A DNA stretch of 64,000 bases from Ariolimax columbianus (lineage: Eukaryota > Mollusca > Gastropoda > Stylommatophora > Arionidae), in contig JAVGWX010000011.1 in assembly GCA_036924085.1 (NCBI GenBank), forward strand, positions 34,284,386-34,348,385. The letters run 5' to 3'. How positions within the stretch are numbered: the first letter of the stretch is position 1; every line of letters starts with the position of its first letter. The notes under the pieces are model-generated. The model ran no database searches. It was not told the origin of the DNA and saw nothing but the letters and a program-made list of their open reading frames with translations. Position numbers and translations under genes: made by a program. Shown here one piece after another: positions 22,342 to 32,833 of this stretch.

Positions 22342-22759
22342 CTGAAAAGGGAAGCAGACAACACATAATGAATAAGACAAAATAATTAGATCAAATAACA
22401 AAGAAGAAAAGAAAGAAAACCTCAGAAAACCAAAAAATTATGGATAATAATAATAATGTTCGTGAAGGCTGGTGTAACGATCAACCACTACAATGTCCAA
22501 CTACTGAGGATTGTTCGGGCATAGTTTGTTGACTTAAATCCCTACAGACTCCCCAGGTGGAGTCTAGTACTCCGCAGCTTCGGGATGAGGGCCGTGAGGA
22601 GTGTGTGTTGAACCAATGTTTGTGTCGGCTTTCCTTGGCTGTCCGTGTCTGACTCCCAATTGCTTCACTGTGGCCTCTGGATTGTGTTCATTTTCGGACC
22701 AGTGTGACACTTGCTGTCCTAAGAATACGAGGTTGGCAGAGGTATGGTGTAACCTCCGA
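22342..22759. other. Intron, nothing recognised
   Basis: AT-rich segment near 22380-22460, otherwise featureless. Confidence 0.4.
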
Positions 22760-23038
22760 TGGAAGGGGGTTTTTTTTTTTTTTTTTTTGCGTTCGCCTTA
22801 TTTCTCTATTCCCCAAGGCGTGTGTGCGTTACATTGTGGTTTTTATTTTGCGCCTGTTGGCCCAGTGCATCCGACTTCAGCATGCATTTTATGTAAGGGT
22901 CTGCTTCCTCCTGCATTTTCTAAGGGTTTGCTTCCCCGGGGTAACGGCCGGTGCTGTGATGGGGATCGAACCCAGCACCTTCTGGTTGTGAGCCGTGCCA
23001 CTTAACCACTAGGCCACGCCGTCCCCCTGGAAGGGGGT
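22760..23038 (-). mobile_element. tRNA-derived SINE with target-site duplication
   Basis: Element body 22771-23027 between perfect 11-nt direct repeats tggaagggggt (22760-22770 and 23028-23038). On the minus strand it starts GGGGACGGCGTGGCCTAGTG with an A box TGGCCTAGTGG and a B box GGTTCGATCCC, and ends in about 18 A. The tRNA-like head plus tail is that of a Pol III-transcribed SINE. A second, older copy is at 58945-59180. Confidence 0.93.
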
Positions 23039-24002
23039 ATGAGGTAGACAGCTTCAGTCCACGTAGGCAGGCCATTGAGTAGTTATAACCTTGGCTGAAT
23101 TCTGTGGTGCAGTCAATCGGAACATTCAACGCAATATTGGAGTGTTTTCTCATGGTATAAGCCAGGCACAGCAAGATGCAGCATAACAATAGCATAACCA
23201 AATGAAAGCAAGTGATTTCCACGGAATAAAGTCCTTGATACCACCTGGTGAAGGAGTTGTGAATTATAATCAGGAACTAGCAAACGACACAAATACCGGA
23301 GCAAGTCGAGAGCGCAGCTAGTCAGGTGCGGCCATCTTACTAATTAATAATGGTATATGATAACTATTGCACCAATAAGACAATTGACAAAAAAAAACTC
23401 ATATGAATAATGACAATTGAGTGGATACAATTATTACAACTACATCAAAGAGAAATATATTCTTTAAAAAATGCACATTTTAAGAATGATAACTGAGCAA
23501 TTACAATTTTTGCAACAGCAACAATAATAAAAACCAACATCATGAATAATAACCATTGAGTGAATACAATTAATGTGACACTCAAACAAAAACATTACAA
23601 ATAATACAAATTCACAAGGAACAATGATTGAAACAAGAAATTATGCAACAGCAAACAAACAACTTTCACAGAATTAAAATAATCACAAAACTCACAAGAA
23701 ATATTAAAACAAGCCACAAACAAAATGTGTTTCTCCCCAATTGGTTCATAGCCCCTTCCTAGGGAAGAATAGGTTCACTCCAGATCACAAAGGGTGACTA
23801 AAGAGAGTTGTGCGTGGAGCTAGTGACCTCTAAGTGCAAAACAAAATGTTATAGAAACCACCAGTATAATAATAGCTGGCAGAGTGCTTTAGTTCGGGCT
23901 TCTGAAAGGAAACCAATATTGGGGTGATGCTATACTCAGGCTGGAGCCAAAAGGGGACAATTGCAAGAAGAAGAAAATGTGTATCTAAACAAAATAAAAT
24001 GA
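23039..24002. other. AT-rich intron, nothing recognised
   Basis: 23340-23720 is strongly A/T-rich with acaatt-like runs. No ORF with motifs. Confidence 0.5.
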
Positions 24003-24233
24003 TTTTATCATCATTGGCGTATCATTCTCTGCAGACCATGTGCATGGCACCCTGAGAGTTTATATCATCATTGGCGTATCATTCTCTGCAGACCATGTGC
24101 ATGGCACTCTGAGAGTTTATATCATCATTGGCGTATCATTCTCTGCAGACCATGTGCATGGCACCCTGAGAGTTTATATCATCATTGGCGTATCATTCTC
24201 TGCAGACCATGTGCATGGCACCCTGATAGTTTT
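24003..24233. repeat. 55-bp tandem repeat, 4 copies (LINE 3' tail)
   Basis: Four near-identical copies of tatcatcattggcgtatcat plus tctctgcagaccatgtgcatggcaccctgagagtt. The unit resembles the LINE-E tail at 46028-46080 (agtcgctgtagaccatgcgt) and continues directly into LINE-E-like sequence. Confidence 0.93.
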
Positions 24234-25160
24234 GTCCAGCTCAGTCTCCTGCATTCTGTCAGTCTGCTGTGACCACAAAGACCGATCCATGAGTGACAGT
24301 CCCTGTCACAGATCTAAACGGCTCAACCCTGAGCAATTGTTTCCCAGATGTCGAGTGGGATTGCCCTGTGACTTCATGTCCCTCTTGCATATGTTCTCGA
24401 ATCGCAATGTGGGGTGGCCAATTCTTCTAGCTCCAATGACCAGATGTCCATAGAGGATATCCTTTGGCAGCCTTTCATCTCCCATGCAGTAAAGATGTCA
24501 CAACCATCGAATGCATTGCTGGCTCAACAGCGAGTACATGCTCACTGTAAAATCACATTATGTGGCACTCTCTCTTGCCACACAATCCCCAATATACACT
24601 GCAGACACCTCATGTGGAAGGTGTTGAGCCGCGGTTCCTGCTTAGTGAAAGTGCTCCAAGTTTCACTTCCATACATGAGAGTACCAAGAACACAGGTCCG
24701 ATAGACCCGGACCTTGGTGTAGTGAGACAGCGCACTGTTCTCCCAGATTCTCCTTGTCAGGTGAGCCATGACAGTACTCGCCCTGCCAAGCCTACTGTCT
24801 CCATCTCAAGCGAGACAGTGTTGCTGATGACAGACCGCAGATAGGTAAGACTGTTGATGGCCTTCAGAGTGATGGGTGGGGTGTTTGCTGATCTTCTTGA
24901 GAAGATCGAATAGGCTCTTTCTACTAACCAAGTCAAAGGTCTTAGTGATGTCTAGAAACATCATAAAGAGCGGTTGGTCCTGTTCTCTGCACTTCTCCTG
25001 GATAGGGCGAAGAGAGAAAATCAAGTCCCTTGTCTATCTACTCTAAAACCACACTTGGATTCTGGGCACACCTTGTCCACGAGCAGCCTCAGCCTGTTGA
25101 GAACATGCGGGCATAAACTTTGCCTTCAACTCTCAGAAGCTATCAAATTGTACCGGTTTT
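24234..25160 (-). mobile_element. LINE-E-like fragment (RT core and tail)
   Basis: The minus strand contains EKCREQDQPLFMMFLDITKT then FDLVSRKSLFDLLKKI (RT motif A, 24806-25024), and MYGSETWSTFTKQE with HMRCLQCILGIVWQERVPHN (24542-24769). Frameshifted and rearranged. Confidence 0.8.
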
Positions 25161-25646
25161 GAAAAACCATAGAGTGCTTTTTTCCACTAAGAGGTGGCTG
25201 ATAAATACACTGTTTATTCCTACATGGTGTTACCAATGTCAATCTAAGTCCTTACTAGAAACACAAAAGAATAAGATCCAGAGCTGCTCTGTGTGAAAAG
25301 TCCAATCTGTGACCGAATCTGCAATATCACATTGAGGTAGATAGTGGAGACAAAATCAGTTATTGCCTACATTGACTCTCAACAAATCAAATGATTTGGA
25401 CATTTTGTCAGGATGCATTATAACCAGCCTGCAGCGAGAGCATATCTTATGCAAGTATCTGGTCCATGTACAAGGGGTCGACCTCGAAGTAGATGGTTCA
25501 AAGGTGTCTCTGACACACTCAGGAAGTTTCACCTACCAACAGCAGATGGCTCCCTTCTGGCAATAACAAGAAATCTGCACACCCCGCCTCTCTGTGACAC
25601 CCCATGGCAAGGTCAGTAGGACAAAACAATATTTATATGTAGTTAC
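25161..25646. other. Intron, nothing recognised
   Basis: 25440-25600 on the plus strand shows a faint CTRGRPRSRWFKGVSDTLRK LINE-tail-like frame, too weak to call. Confidence 0.35.
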
Positions 25647-25800
25647 CTGCACACTCGACCGCCATCCGATGCAATGTAGACACACTTGTGTGAATGGTTG
25701 GGAAAGATGGACACAAAGGCATTGATGTAACCAGCTCGCCTCAGCTTCCTGAATGTGTTCACCAATCGTTTGTAGTGGTTGGTCATGCCCAGGATGTTAC
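25647..25800 (-). CDS. POLR3B: POLR3B exon 12 of window (external domain)
   Basis: 154 nt. It encodes [34 protein letters not shown] and [12 protein letters not shown], matching the RPC2 segment with RRAGYINEFVSI and YISSDGGRLCRP. Acceptor CCTGTAG; the donor after AG is GTAACT. A 27-bp tandem array starts within about 30 nt upstream of the acceptor (25820-26375). Confidence 0.97.
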
Positions 25801-25819
25801 CTACAGGCAGATAGTTGAT

Positions 25820-26375
25820 GCAGTGGTAAACTAAATCAGATCCAGCAGTAAACTAAACTAAATCAGATCCAGTGGTAAACTAAACTAAATCAGACCCAGT
25901 AGTAAACTAAACTAAATCAGATCCAGTGGTAAACTAAACTAAATCAGACCCAGTAGTAAACTAAACTAAATCAGATCCAGTGGTAAACTAAACTAAATCA
26001 GACCCAGTAGTAAACTAAACTAAATCAGATCCAGTGGTAAACTAAACTAAATCAGATCCAGTGGTAAACTAAACTAAATCAGATCCAGTGGTAAACCAAA
26101 CTAAATCAGATCCAGTAGTAAACTAAACTAAATCAAATCCAGTGGTAAACTAAACTAAATCAGATCCAGTAGTAAACTAAACTAAATCAAATCCAGTGGT
26201 AAACTAAACTAAATCAGATCCAGTGGTAAACTAAACTAAATCAGATCCAGTGGTAAACTAAACTAAATCAGATCCAGTAGTAAACTAAACTAAATCAAAT
26301 CCAGTGGTAAACTAAACTAAATCAGATCCAGTGGTAAACTAAACTAAATCAAATCCAGTGGTAAACTAAACTAGA
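25820..26375. repeat. 27-bp tandem array, about 20 copies
   Basis: Unit agtggtaaactaaactaaat plus cagatcc with agtagt and caaatcc variants. It lies just upstream (sense) of the exon 12 acceptor. Confidence 0.96.
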
Positions 26376-27424
26376 TCCAGTGCATGAGATGATTGTGTGG
26401 CTATACACATGGATAAATATCATACAATAATACACACAAAAACACACTAAAGTCAATGAACTAACAAAGGTCAGACTTTACACGAATAACCTCAAATTGT
26501 TAAACAAAAAGGATTATTCAAGGGACTGTCATTAACCCTTTGAACCTGTAACACTAATACACTTGATGTGTGTAAATACGCCACTCCCAGAGCCACCTAT
26601 GAATCGGTATGACGGGTGGACCATTATTCTAAGGCGTATTTTGGGCTGTACTGCTTAGAATTTGGCCAAAATATCATGACACATATACAGCACACACATT
26701 TCTGGAGATAAATATGGCGACATCCATGAAATAGGAAATTGTGTTCGTGAATTTGTGATTTTCGAGATAGAAAGAAGTTTTGAAAATTTGGGAAATGGCT
26801 GTTCCAAAATACTAACGACAGAACAAGGCACTGAAAGTATTCTCAAGGATCTGGAGGCCAATAAATTAGATCGTGTTTATTCTGAAAAGGACAAGTGATT
26901 ATTTGAATGACACATGTGAGCAAGCTAGTCTTGTCCTTTCAATGATCAGACTAAAATCCGGTGGTGGTGGTGTGAAGAGGGGGGAAGGAAAAATATCAGA
27001 CGCAATGTATCAAGTACATTTGATTCAGGATGGTCTCCAATAAATATATTCCACAATTTACTGGCACAACAAGTAGGAACATTGGGGATGATCAGGTCAG
27101 TCAATTTGAGATGGAATAATGAAATTAGAGCACACAGTTTTGTCATGGTAAATAGCTTTCCTCAGATGTCTACCTTGTGCCTATTTTTTCAGGAGCATAG
27201 GGAAAGGGATTTTACAAGGAGTTATCTACAAGTGTCCCACGAAAGTCAGAAAATCCTTACAAGTTGTAAAACATGGCTGTGATGTAAAAATATGTGAGAG
27301 CAGTGATGAAAATCTGAAACACCAAGAACAGGCGGAAAGAAGTCAACGCAGATGGGCCTTATGACAGAAGGAAAACCCAAATCATTTAATTTATGTATAC
27401 AGTATATATTTTATCACCTTTCAC
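26376..27424. other. Intron, nothing firmly recognised
   Basis: 26533-26550 has TTAACCCTTTGAACC, reminiscent of a TTAA-flanked terminal repeat, but no convincing partner. No coding motif. Confidence 0.4.
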
Positions 27425-30400
27425 AATCATTCCATTTCTTCTTCTTCTTCTGCGTACACAGTCAGACAGTAACCATTATTTTTTCGAAAAAAGCGGCGGC
27501 ATCCTGAGGCTCTCGCCACTGCCATAGAGCTTGTCTTGCAGTTCCACTGGTAATGGCCACATCTGCTCTCTCTGATCCTCATATGTCGGGCAGTTCTGCA
27601 GCAGATGTTCAGTGGTCATTTTACCAGTACCGCACGGGCATTCGTCGGTACACCCTATCTTCAATTTGTTGAATAGGTGGTACCTCAGTCTGTTGTGGCC
27701 AGTGCGAAGTCTGAAGACAACGACCTGCTCTCTTCTGTTCAACTGGTAATAGGCATCGTTTTTGGTGTAACCAGTATGTTTGGTTCCCCATTTGGTCATG
27801 TATCTGGCTTTGATAAGCCGTTTTGACTCTTCGTACGTCATACTGGTATCTGTTTGTGGTAGTCTTGCACCTTCTTTTGCCAGTCTGTCTGCCTCCTCGT
27901 TGCCTTGGATGTTGCAGTGTGACGGGACCCACTGTACCACTACCCTTTTTGGTGCGGACTGCTGGCACAGTTTGCAGAGTGCTGCTCTTAAGTCATTAAG
28001 CTCAGTGTTTTTCTGGCTTTTTAGCGCTGTGACTACGGCGAGAGCATCTGTCAGCAGGACTATATGGCTCTCATTTTCACTGTGTGTCACCATTTCTTCC
28101 ACTGCCGCCCTCAGTGCCTCTGCCTCCGCTCTGAAATTGCTTGTGTACTTACCAGTAGCGAATGACAGTGTTATTTTTCTGCCATTTGGTAGGTTCAGGA
28201 ATGCTCCTGCCCCTCCGTTCTGTGTAGTGTTTGTTACAGAACCGTCGGTGTATGCATGGGTCCAGTCCATGCTTGGGTAGCTTTTCGTTATGAAGCTTAG
28301 GGTAGTGTCTCTCCTTTCTTTTTCAGTCTGGCCGTTTTTGTTTCCAATACCTGGTATATTTTCTACCACCTCTGGAAATATATCCTGCCTCCAGGTGGGT
28401 TTTCGTACAGTAGTGATGGGTTTTGGTGTTGTTAGTGCGTTTATGGGATCTTCGTGCATCTTTGCTTTGGCTATTTCTGCAAAGTTTCTCCGCTTTAGTT
28501 TCCCATTTCCCAAATTTTTTAGTCTCTGGTACATTGGATGGTCCGTCAGTCTTCGGGGTTTCTCTGACTGCAGCTGGGCTCTGCAGTCTCTTCTATCGGT
28601 CATGGATTGCAGATTTGTAATCTTTTCAAGTTCTACAATTGGCGTTGACTTCATGCCACCTGTTATAATTCTCATGACTTGGTTTTGAAGTTTGTTAACT
28701 TTATCGAAGTTCGCCTTCGCTGCTGTTGTCCATGCCGCAATGCCATACTCGAGAACTGCTCTCACTCTTCCAGTGTACAGTTTCTTTAGTATGCCTTCGT
28801 CTGCTCCCCAGCTTGTACCAGCAAGTTTCCTCATGATTGCCATTCTTTCTCTGGCTTTCATTCGGTTTCTCTCAATCTGACTTTTCCATGTCATGCGCCG
28901 ATCAAATGTGACTCCCAGATAGGTTGGGTTGTCGTTTGGCTGCAGGATTTTGCCATTTAGACTTAATTTGGTACTTTGGGGTTTTAATGAGAGCGAGAAA
29001 ATTGTGCACGTGGTTTTCTCCTCGTTTATTTTGACCAGCCATGAGTTCGCCCACTCTTCCAGCGATGTTAGGGCCGTCTGCATCCGATTTCTTGCTATGG
29101 TGAGATTCTTTTCAGAGGTCCACATAGCCAGATCGTCTGCAAACATTGAGCTATGGACTCTTCTTGGTATATTCTCTGTAATATCGTTTATATATACCAG
29201 GAAGAGTGTGGGTGACAATACTCCCCCTTGGGGTACTCCCTGTTCGAGTGTCACCTTTTTGCTCATCTGCCCTTGTACTTGGACTCTGGCCGTTCTTTGT
29301 TTGAGGTAGTGGTTGATCCACTTGTACATCTTCCCACAGACATCACTTCTTCTTAGCTTGACTCTAAGTCCATCCTTCCAGACTTTGTCAAATGCCTTTT
29401 CCAGATCCACCCAAACAGCTACTGTGTGTTTCTGTGCCTGGTAGGCATCTTCTATCTCCTGGGCTATGAGGATGACCTGGTCCTCGGTGGATCTGTGCTG
29501 TCTAAAGCCGGCTTGCTGTGGAATTAGTATTCGTTTTTCTTCCAGATGCCACATCAGTCTGGTGTTTATCATCCGTTCCATCAGCTTGCCGACACAGCTC
29601 AGTAGGCTTATGGGCCTGTATCCATTTGGATCTGTTTTGTCCTTTCCTGTTTTTGGTACTGGTACCAGTATTGCATCTTTCCATGCCTGTGGTACAATTC
29701 CCCTTTTCCAGCTTTGGTTTAGGACCGATAGCAGTTTCTTCTTTGCTGTTTGGCCCAGCCCCATCAGCATTTCGTTTGTTATCCCGTCTTTTCCGGGAGA
29801 TTTCCTTTTCTTTAGTGTTCTCATAGCCTCTTCCATTTCGCGCATTGTTAGTTTGGCCATCATGTGCTCTTCAGGAGCCGTATTTATGTTTTCGTGTCCC
29901 TTTAGCTCTTCGCTAATGTCTGTATGCTTATCTGCAGGGACCTCGATGTGGTTTGCTCTGGCATAGTGATCGACAAAGGCGTTTGCGGCTTTCTTACCTG
30001 TGATCAAGTTCTCGCCCTGCTTGATAGTAATTTGTTTATTTGACGGGGTTTCGTCGTTCATGGCTCTGACTAGCTTCCATAGCTTGTTCCCTTCTTTGTC
30101 CAGGTTTAGACTTTCCGTTTTATTTTTCCAGCTTTCTCTTGCTGTTTGCTTGAGAGTGTGTTTGTACTTCGCCGCGGCGGCTTTGAGGGCGATGTTTGCC
30201 TCCATGGATTTTTCTCGTTCTGCCATGTTCCTAGCATTTGTTACTGCATCTTCCACTTTCTGCAACTCATCATTCCAGTAGGGCTTATAGTTTTTCCTAG
30301 CTCCTCTTGGGATGGTTTCAGTGGCGGCTTGCATTATTGCCTTGCTTAGGCTCTCTACCATGGGCTTCATTTTGGTGTTTCGTGTGTTGATGGTTTCACA

Positions 30401-30581
30401 CAGCCCATCTGTCAGGATTGCAAATCTGTCCCAGTCGGCTCGTTTGTAATTCCAACGTGGGAGCGGTTTTGTTTCCTGTGGGCCTACTTCCATGTCAATG
30501 GTTAGCCTGATCGGCCTGTGGTCGCTACCTGCCAGTTGGTTTAGCACCTGGCGGTCTATTTTATGGTGAATCATTCCATTT
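27425..30581 (-). mobile_element. LINE-A copy 1 (I-superfamily-like), 5'-truncated, with TSD
   Basis: Insert 27438-30568 (3,131 bp) flanked by perfect 13-nt direct repeats aatcattccattt (27425-27437 and 30569-30581). Its minus-strand 3' end is ...GTACGCAGAAGAAGAAG, a GAA-rich tail. The 5' end is cut inside the APE-type endonuclease domain. The single ORF is open through RT and RNase H, so this copy is young compared with the other relics in the window. Confidence 0.95.
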
Positions 30582-30622
30582 GATTCATCACTGTTATACA
30601 TCTCACTACATTGCATCTTCAC
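27476..30622 (-). CDS. LINE-A ORF2 (truncated): reverse transcriptase - RNase H
   Basis: A 1,048-codon reading frame. Its first 17 or so codons are flanking DNA, so the apparent start is accidental. Residues 33-37 SDHRP are the end of the endonuclease. RT follows: PGKDGITNEM (276-285), NGYRPISLLS (333-342), VDLEKAFD (405-412), QGVPQGGVLSP (461-471) and FADD (494-497). RNase H has YTDGS (791-795), RAEAEALRAA, TDALAV and SHCNIQGNEEADRLAKEG (901-918), so the D-E-D-D/H set is present. A terminal CxxxCxC...H....C knuckle spans 991-1011. RT followed by RNase H points to the I superfamily (Nimbus-like in molluscs; inference). Compared with copy 2, the last residues are frameshifted. Confidence 0.85.
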   Translation of the reverse strand: MKMQCSEMYNSDESNGMIHHKIDRQVLNQLAGSDHRPIRLTIDMEVGPQETKPLPRWNYKRADWDRFAILTDGLCETINTRNTKMKPMVESLSKAIMQAATETIPRGARKNYKPYWNDELQKVEDAVTNARNMAEREKSMEANIALKAAAAKYKHTLKQTARESWKNKTESLNLDKEGNKLWKLVRAMNDETPSNKQITIKQGENLITGKKAANAFVDHYARANHIEVPADKHTDISEELKGHENINTAPEEHMMAKLTMREMEEAMRTLKKRKSPGKDGITNEMLMGLGQTAKKKLLSVLNQSWKRGIVPQAWKDAILVPVPKTGKDKTDPNGYRPISLLSCVGKLMERMINTRLMWHLEEKRILIPQQAGFRQHRSTEDQVILIAQEIEDAYQAQKHTVAVWVDLEKAFDKVWKDGLRVKLRRSDVCGKMYKWINHYLKQRTARVQVQGQMSKKVTLEQGVPQGGVLSPTLFLVYINDITENIPRRVHSSMFADDLAMWTSEKNLTIARNRMQTALTSLEEWANSWLVKINEEKTTCTIFSLSLKPQSTKLSLNGKILQPNDNPTYLGVTFDRRMTWKSQIERNRMKARERMAIMRKLAGTSWGADEGILKKLYTGRVRAVLEYGIAAWTTAAKANFDKVNKLQNQVMRIITGGMKSTPIVELEKITNLQSMTDRRDCRAQLQSEKPRRLTDHPMYQRLKNLGNGKLKRRNFAEIAKAKMHEDPINALTTPKPITTVRKPTWRQDIFPEVVENIPGIGNKNGQTEKERRDTTLSFITKSYPSMDWTHAYTDGSVTNTTQNGGAGAFLNLPNGRKITLSFATGKYTSNFRAEAEALRAAVEEMVTHSENESHIVLLTDALAVVTALKSQKNTELNDLRAALCKLCQQSAPKRVVVQWVPSHCNIQGNEEADRLAKEGARLPQTDTSMTYEESKRLIKARYMTKWGTKHTGYTKNDAYYQLNRREQVVVFRLRTGHNRLRYHLFNKLKIGCTDECPCGTGKMTTEHLLQNCPTYEDQREQMWPLPVELQDKLYGSGESLRMPPLFSKK

Positions 30623-31190
30623 AATGTTTTGTTAATATATAAAATGATGATTTGAATATTTAAAAAAAATGTTTTTTAAATATTTAAATAAAGACATTTT
30701 TTTAAAAATAAATAAATAAAAGGGGCCCTATCAACTATGGAGGGAAAAAAAATATTCCCAATAAACAATTGTGCATATTTAGCCTCCGAAGCCCGACAGG
30801 GTACACCAAAGAAAAGAAGAAAAAGGAAAATAGTAACCAACTATCTACAAGAAACAACGAGAGGAACATCAAATGACATGAAACACATTTGCATCACGGA
30901 AACACTAGGTTAGGTACATACATATACACACATGCATCAAAGCACTGGTTTATGCATCTTAATATCGCCCAATTGACTAGGGTCTGGGGTGGAATAGGCA
31001 CGCCTCCGCCAGTAGAAACTAGTGAGGCAAACACGCTAAGTAAAAAAAAAAAAGGTGCGGGGGGGAATTTTACAGACTGGATGGCCAGGGTTGAAAAGGT
31101 TAAGTAACAGCAATATTATTATAAAGTGCATGGAAAAGTACGCTGTATGTAGAACGGAAAATCTTATTCGAGAATACAAAATGGTGTTTT
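30586..31190. other. Intron, low-complexity A/T then nothing recognised
   Basis: 30650-30730 is A/T low complexity. 31040-31055 is a poly(A) run. No gene signal. Confidence 0.45.
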
Positions 31191-31194
31191 AGTA

Positions 31195-31770
31195 ATACTC
31201 TATGTGGGGATTGTGACGATCGAGCAGTATTTGCATGCAAAATATAGCGTACATAATGGCTACCCCACTGTCGACCTGCACTGTGGAAGAACAAGGCGTC
31301 AGAGGGAGTGAAACCTTCTGGAATCTACAGATGAATGTTCAGTGTGGAGACAGTATTTGAGTCAGAGGAGAGTGTATGAATGGGTTGAAAGATTTGAAAA
31401 CAGAAGCCAAAATGTAAGTGATGAGCCGTGGCGTGGGAGACCAGCAAGCGTGGCAACTGACACAGTGAAACAGTAGATCAACCAGTTAGTCTGTGGCAAC
31501 AGGTGAGTCACTGTTGATGAAATAGTCATAGATTTCAATGCAGCTCATGGCACATTGAAGCAAAAAATTGTCCACGATGACCTCGGTTATAGGAAAGTGT
31601 GGAGGTGATGGGTCACAATGTAGCTGACAACGAAGTAATGGAGGCGGTGCAAAATCGGTTATAGTTCACACCAAAAGACTTTTTCCTAGAGGGCATCCAC
31701 AAGCTAGTGGAACAGGTGGGCAAAGTGTTTTGCCAGGCATGTGGACTATGTAAAAAAAATAGGAACAAAA
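31195..31770 (+). mobile_element. Mariner-like transposase relic, internally deleted
   Basis: The plus strand in shifting frames shows VYEWVERFENRSQNVSDEPW then RGRPASVATDTVKQ, VHDDLGYRKVW (the mariner N-terminal DNA-binding region, usual form ...IHDDL.YRKVC.RWVP) and, directly after, FFLEGIHKLVEQVGKV (usual FF..GI.KLV.RW.KC). The whole DDD catalytic core between is missing. Stops interrupt every frame. Confidence 0.8.
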
Positions 31771-31849
31771 AATGTTGCACTCTTGTAAAAATGTTATTAA
31801 TTAAATTTATGTTACTTAATGACTGTCTCTCATAGATGCTTCTTTTTAA

Positions 31850-32335
31850 TCATCATCAATGCCTGCCCCATCTTTTTGGGCATAGACCATTAGCAACCCT
31901 CTTTCAGTAAGTTAAGGCCTGAGCTGCCCTTTCCGCCTATCTCCAGTTGATGTCAAGGGCCGAAGTTTATTTTCACAGTCTCTTCTTCACGTTTCTTAGT
32001 TTACCTCTCTTCCTTCTCCCCTGTGGATTCCATGCCAGGGCATGTCTGATGATGATTTCCATAGTGTGTTCTATCCAACCCCCATTTCTAACATCTGATC
32101 TGTCGCTCCACTGGTTGATGTTGGCTCCATTCCCATAGGTCCTCATTCCTCACCATGTCTTGGCAACCTATACCCATTATCCTCCGCAGACATTTATTGA
32201 TGATTAACTAAGAGTTTCTTCTATATTGTCTTTGTTGTTCTCCAAGTTTATGTTCCATACAGGAGCACTGACTTAACATTGGAATTAACCAATTTTAATT
32301 TAGTATTAGTCTTGATTTCCCAAGCTCTTTTTTAC
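31850..32335 (-). mobile_element. LINE tail fragment
   Basis: The minus strand reads ALAWNPQGRRKRGKLRNVKK and, further on, WSDRS.. and RRIMGIGCQDMVRNE-like pieces, the typical C-terminus of RTE/L2-type LINE ORFs (...ALxWNPQGxRKxGRP...). Degraded. Confidence 0.65.
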
Positions 32336-32535
32336 AGATTTTTTAATTAGTTTTTCCTATGGATTCAACTCACATGAACTGTAACACATATAAAGCACCT
32401 TGTGTCTTGTGTCTCAGACTAAACTGGACATTTATTTACAATAAAATGCTTGAATGCCTAAAATGCATAGTAATGGAAAAGAAGTTGGTTGTAATCTATC
32501 AATCAGACTTGGCTAAAGTGGAATGAATGTTTTAC

Positions 32536-32698
32536 CATTGAGAAACACTATATACAAATGAGCACTGTTGACATTGTCGCGGCTGAGATTCTCTATATCC
32601 TCAACCCCGAGACTGATGGCAATGCGGGCAATAGGTCCGTCGTCCACGTCCACAGTGATGTGTGTCATGAGAGCCAGGTTCTTCACTAGACCACAAGC
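32536..32698 (-). CDS. POLR3B: POLR3B exon 11 of window (external domain)
   Basis: 163 nt. It encodes ACGLVKNLALMTHITVD, a variable stretch containing LGVEDIENL and YIVFLN plus the first base of Gly. CGLVKNLALM follows the fork in all Pol II/III second subunits. Acceptor ATGCAG, donor AATG|GTAAAA. Confidence 0.97.
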
Positions 32699-32833
32699 CT
32701 GCATGTAGAAAACGTGATCAGTTGAACAGTGAGACATTAAAAAGTAGTCCCTTAACCCTTTGCACCCTAAGTCTTGAAACCGGAACTTTATATTTGTAAG
32801 AGCAGTAAGACACTTTTTCTCCTTCACTCATAG

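Noticed and set aside
22770..23027. A functional tRNA gene
   Set aside because: A and B boxes are present but the acceptor stem is not completed and the unit carries a SINE body, poly(A) and target duplication.
27780..29966. Several plus-strand ORFs of 60-166 codons
   Set aside because: Antisense shadows of the LINE-A frame.
26533..31104. Large TTAA-flanked element (TTAACCCTTTGAACC ... TTGAAAAGGTTAA)
   Set aside because: The ends match only loosely and the interior does not support one unit; the LINE-A copy explains most of the span.
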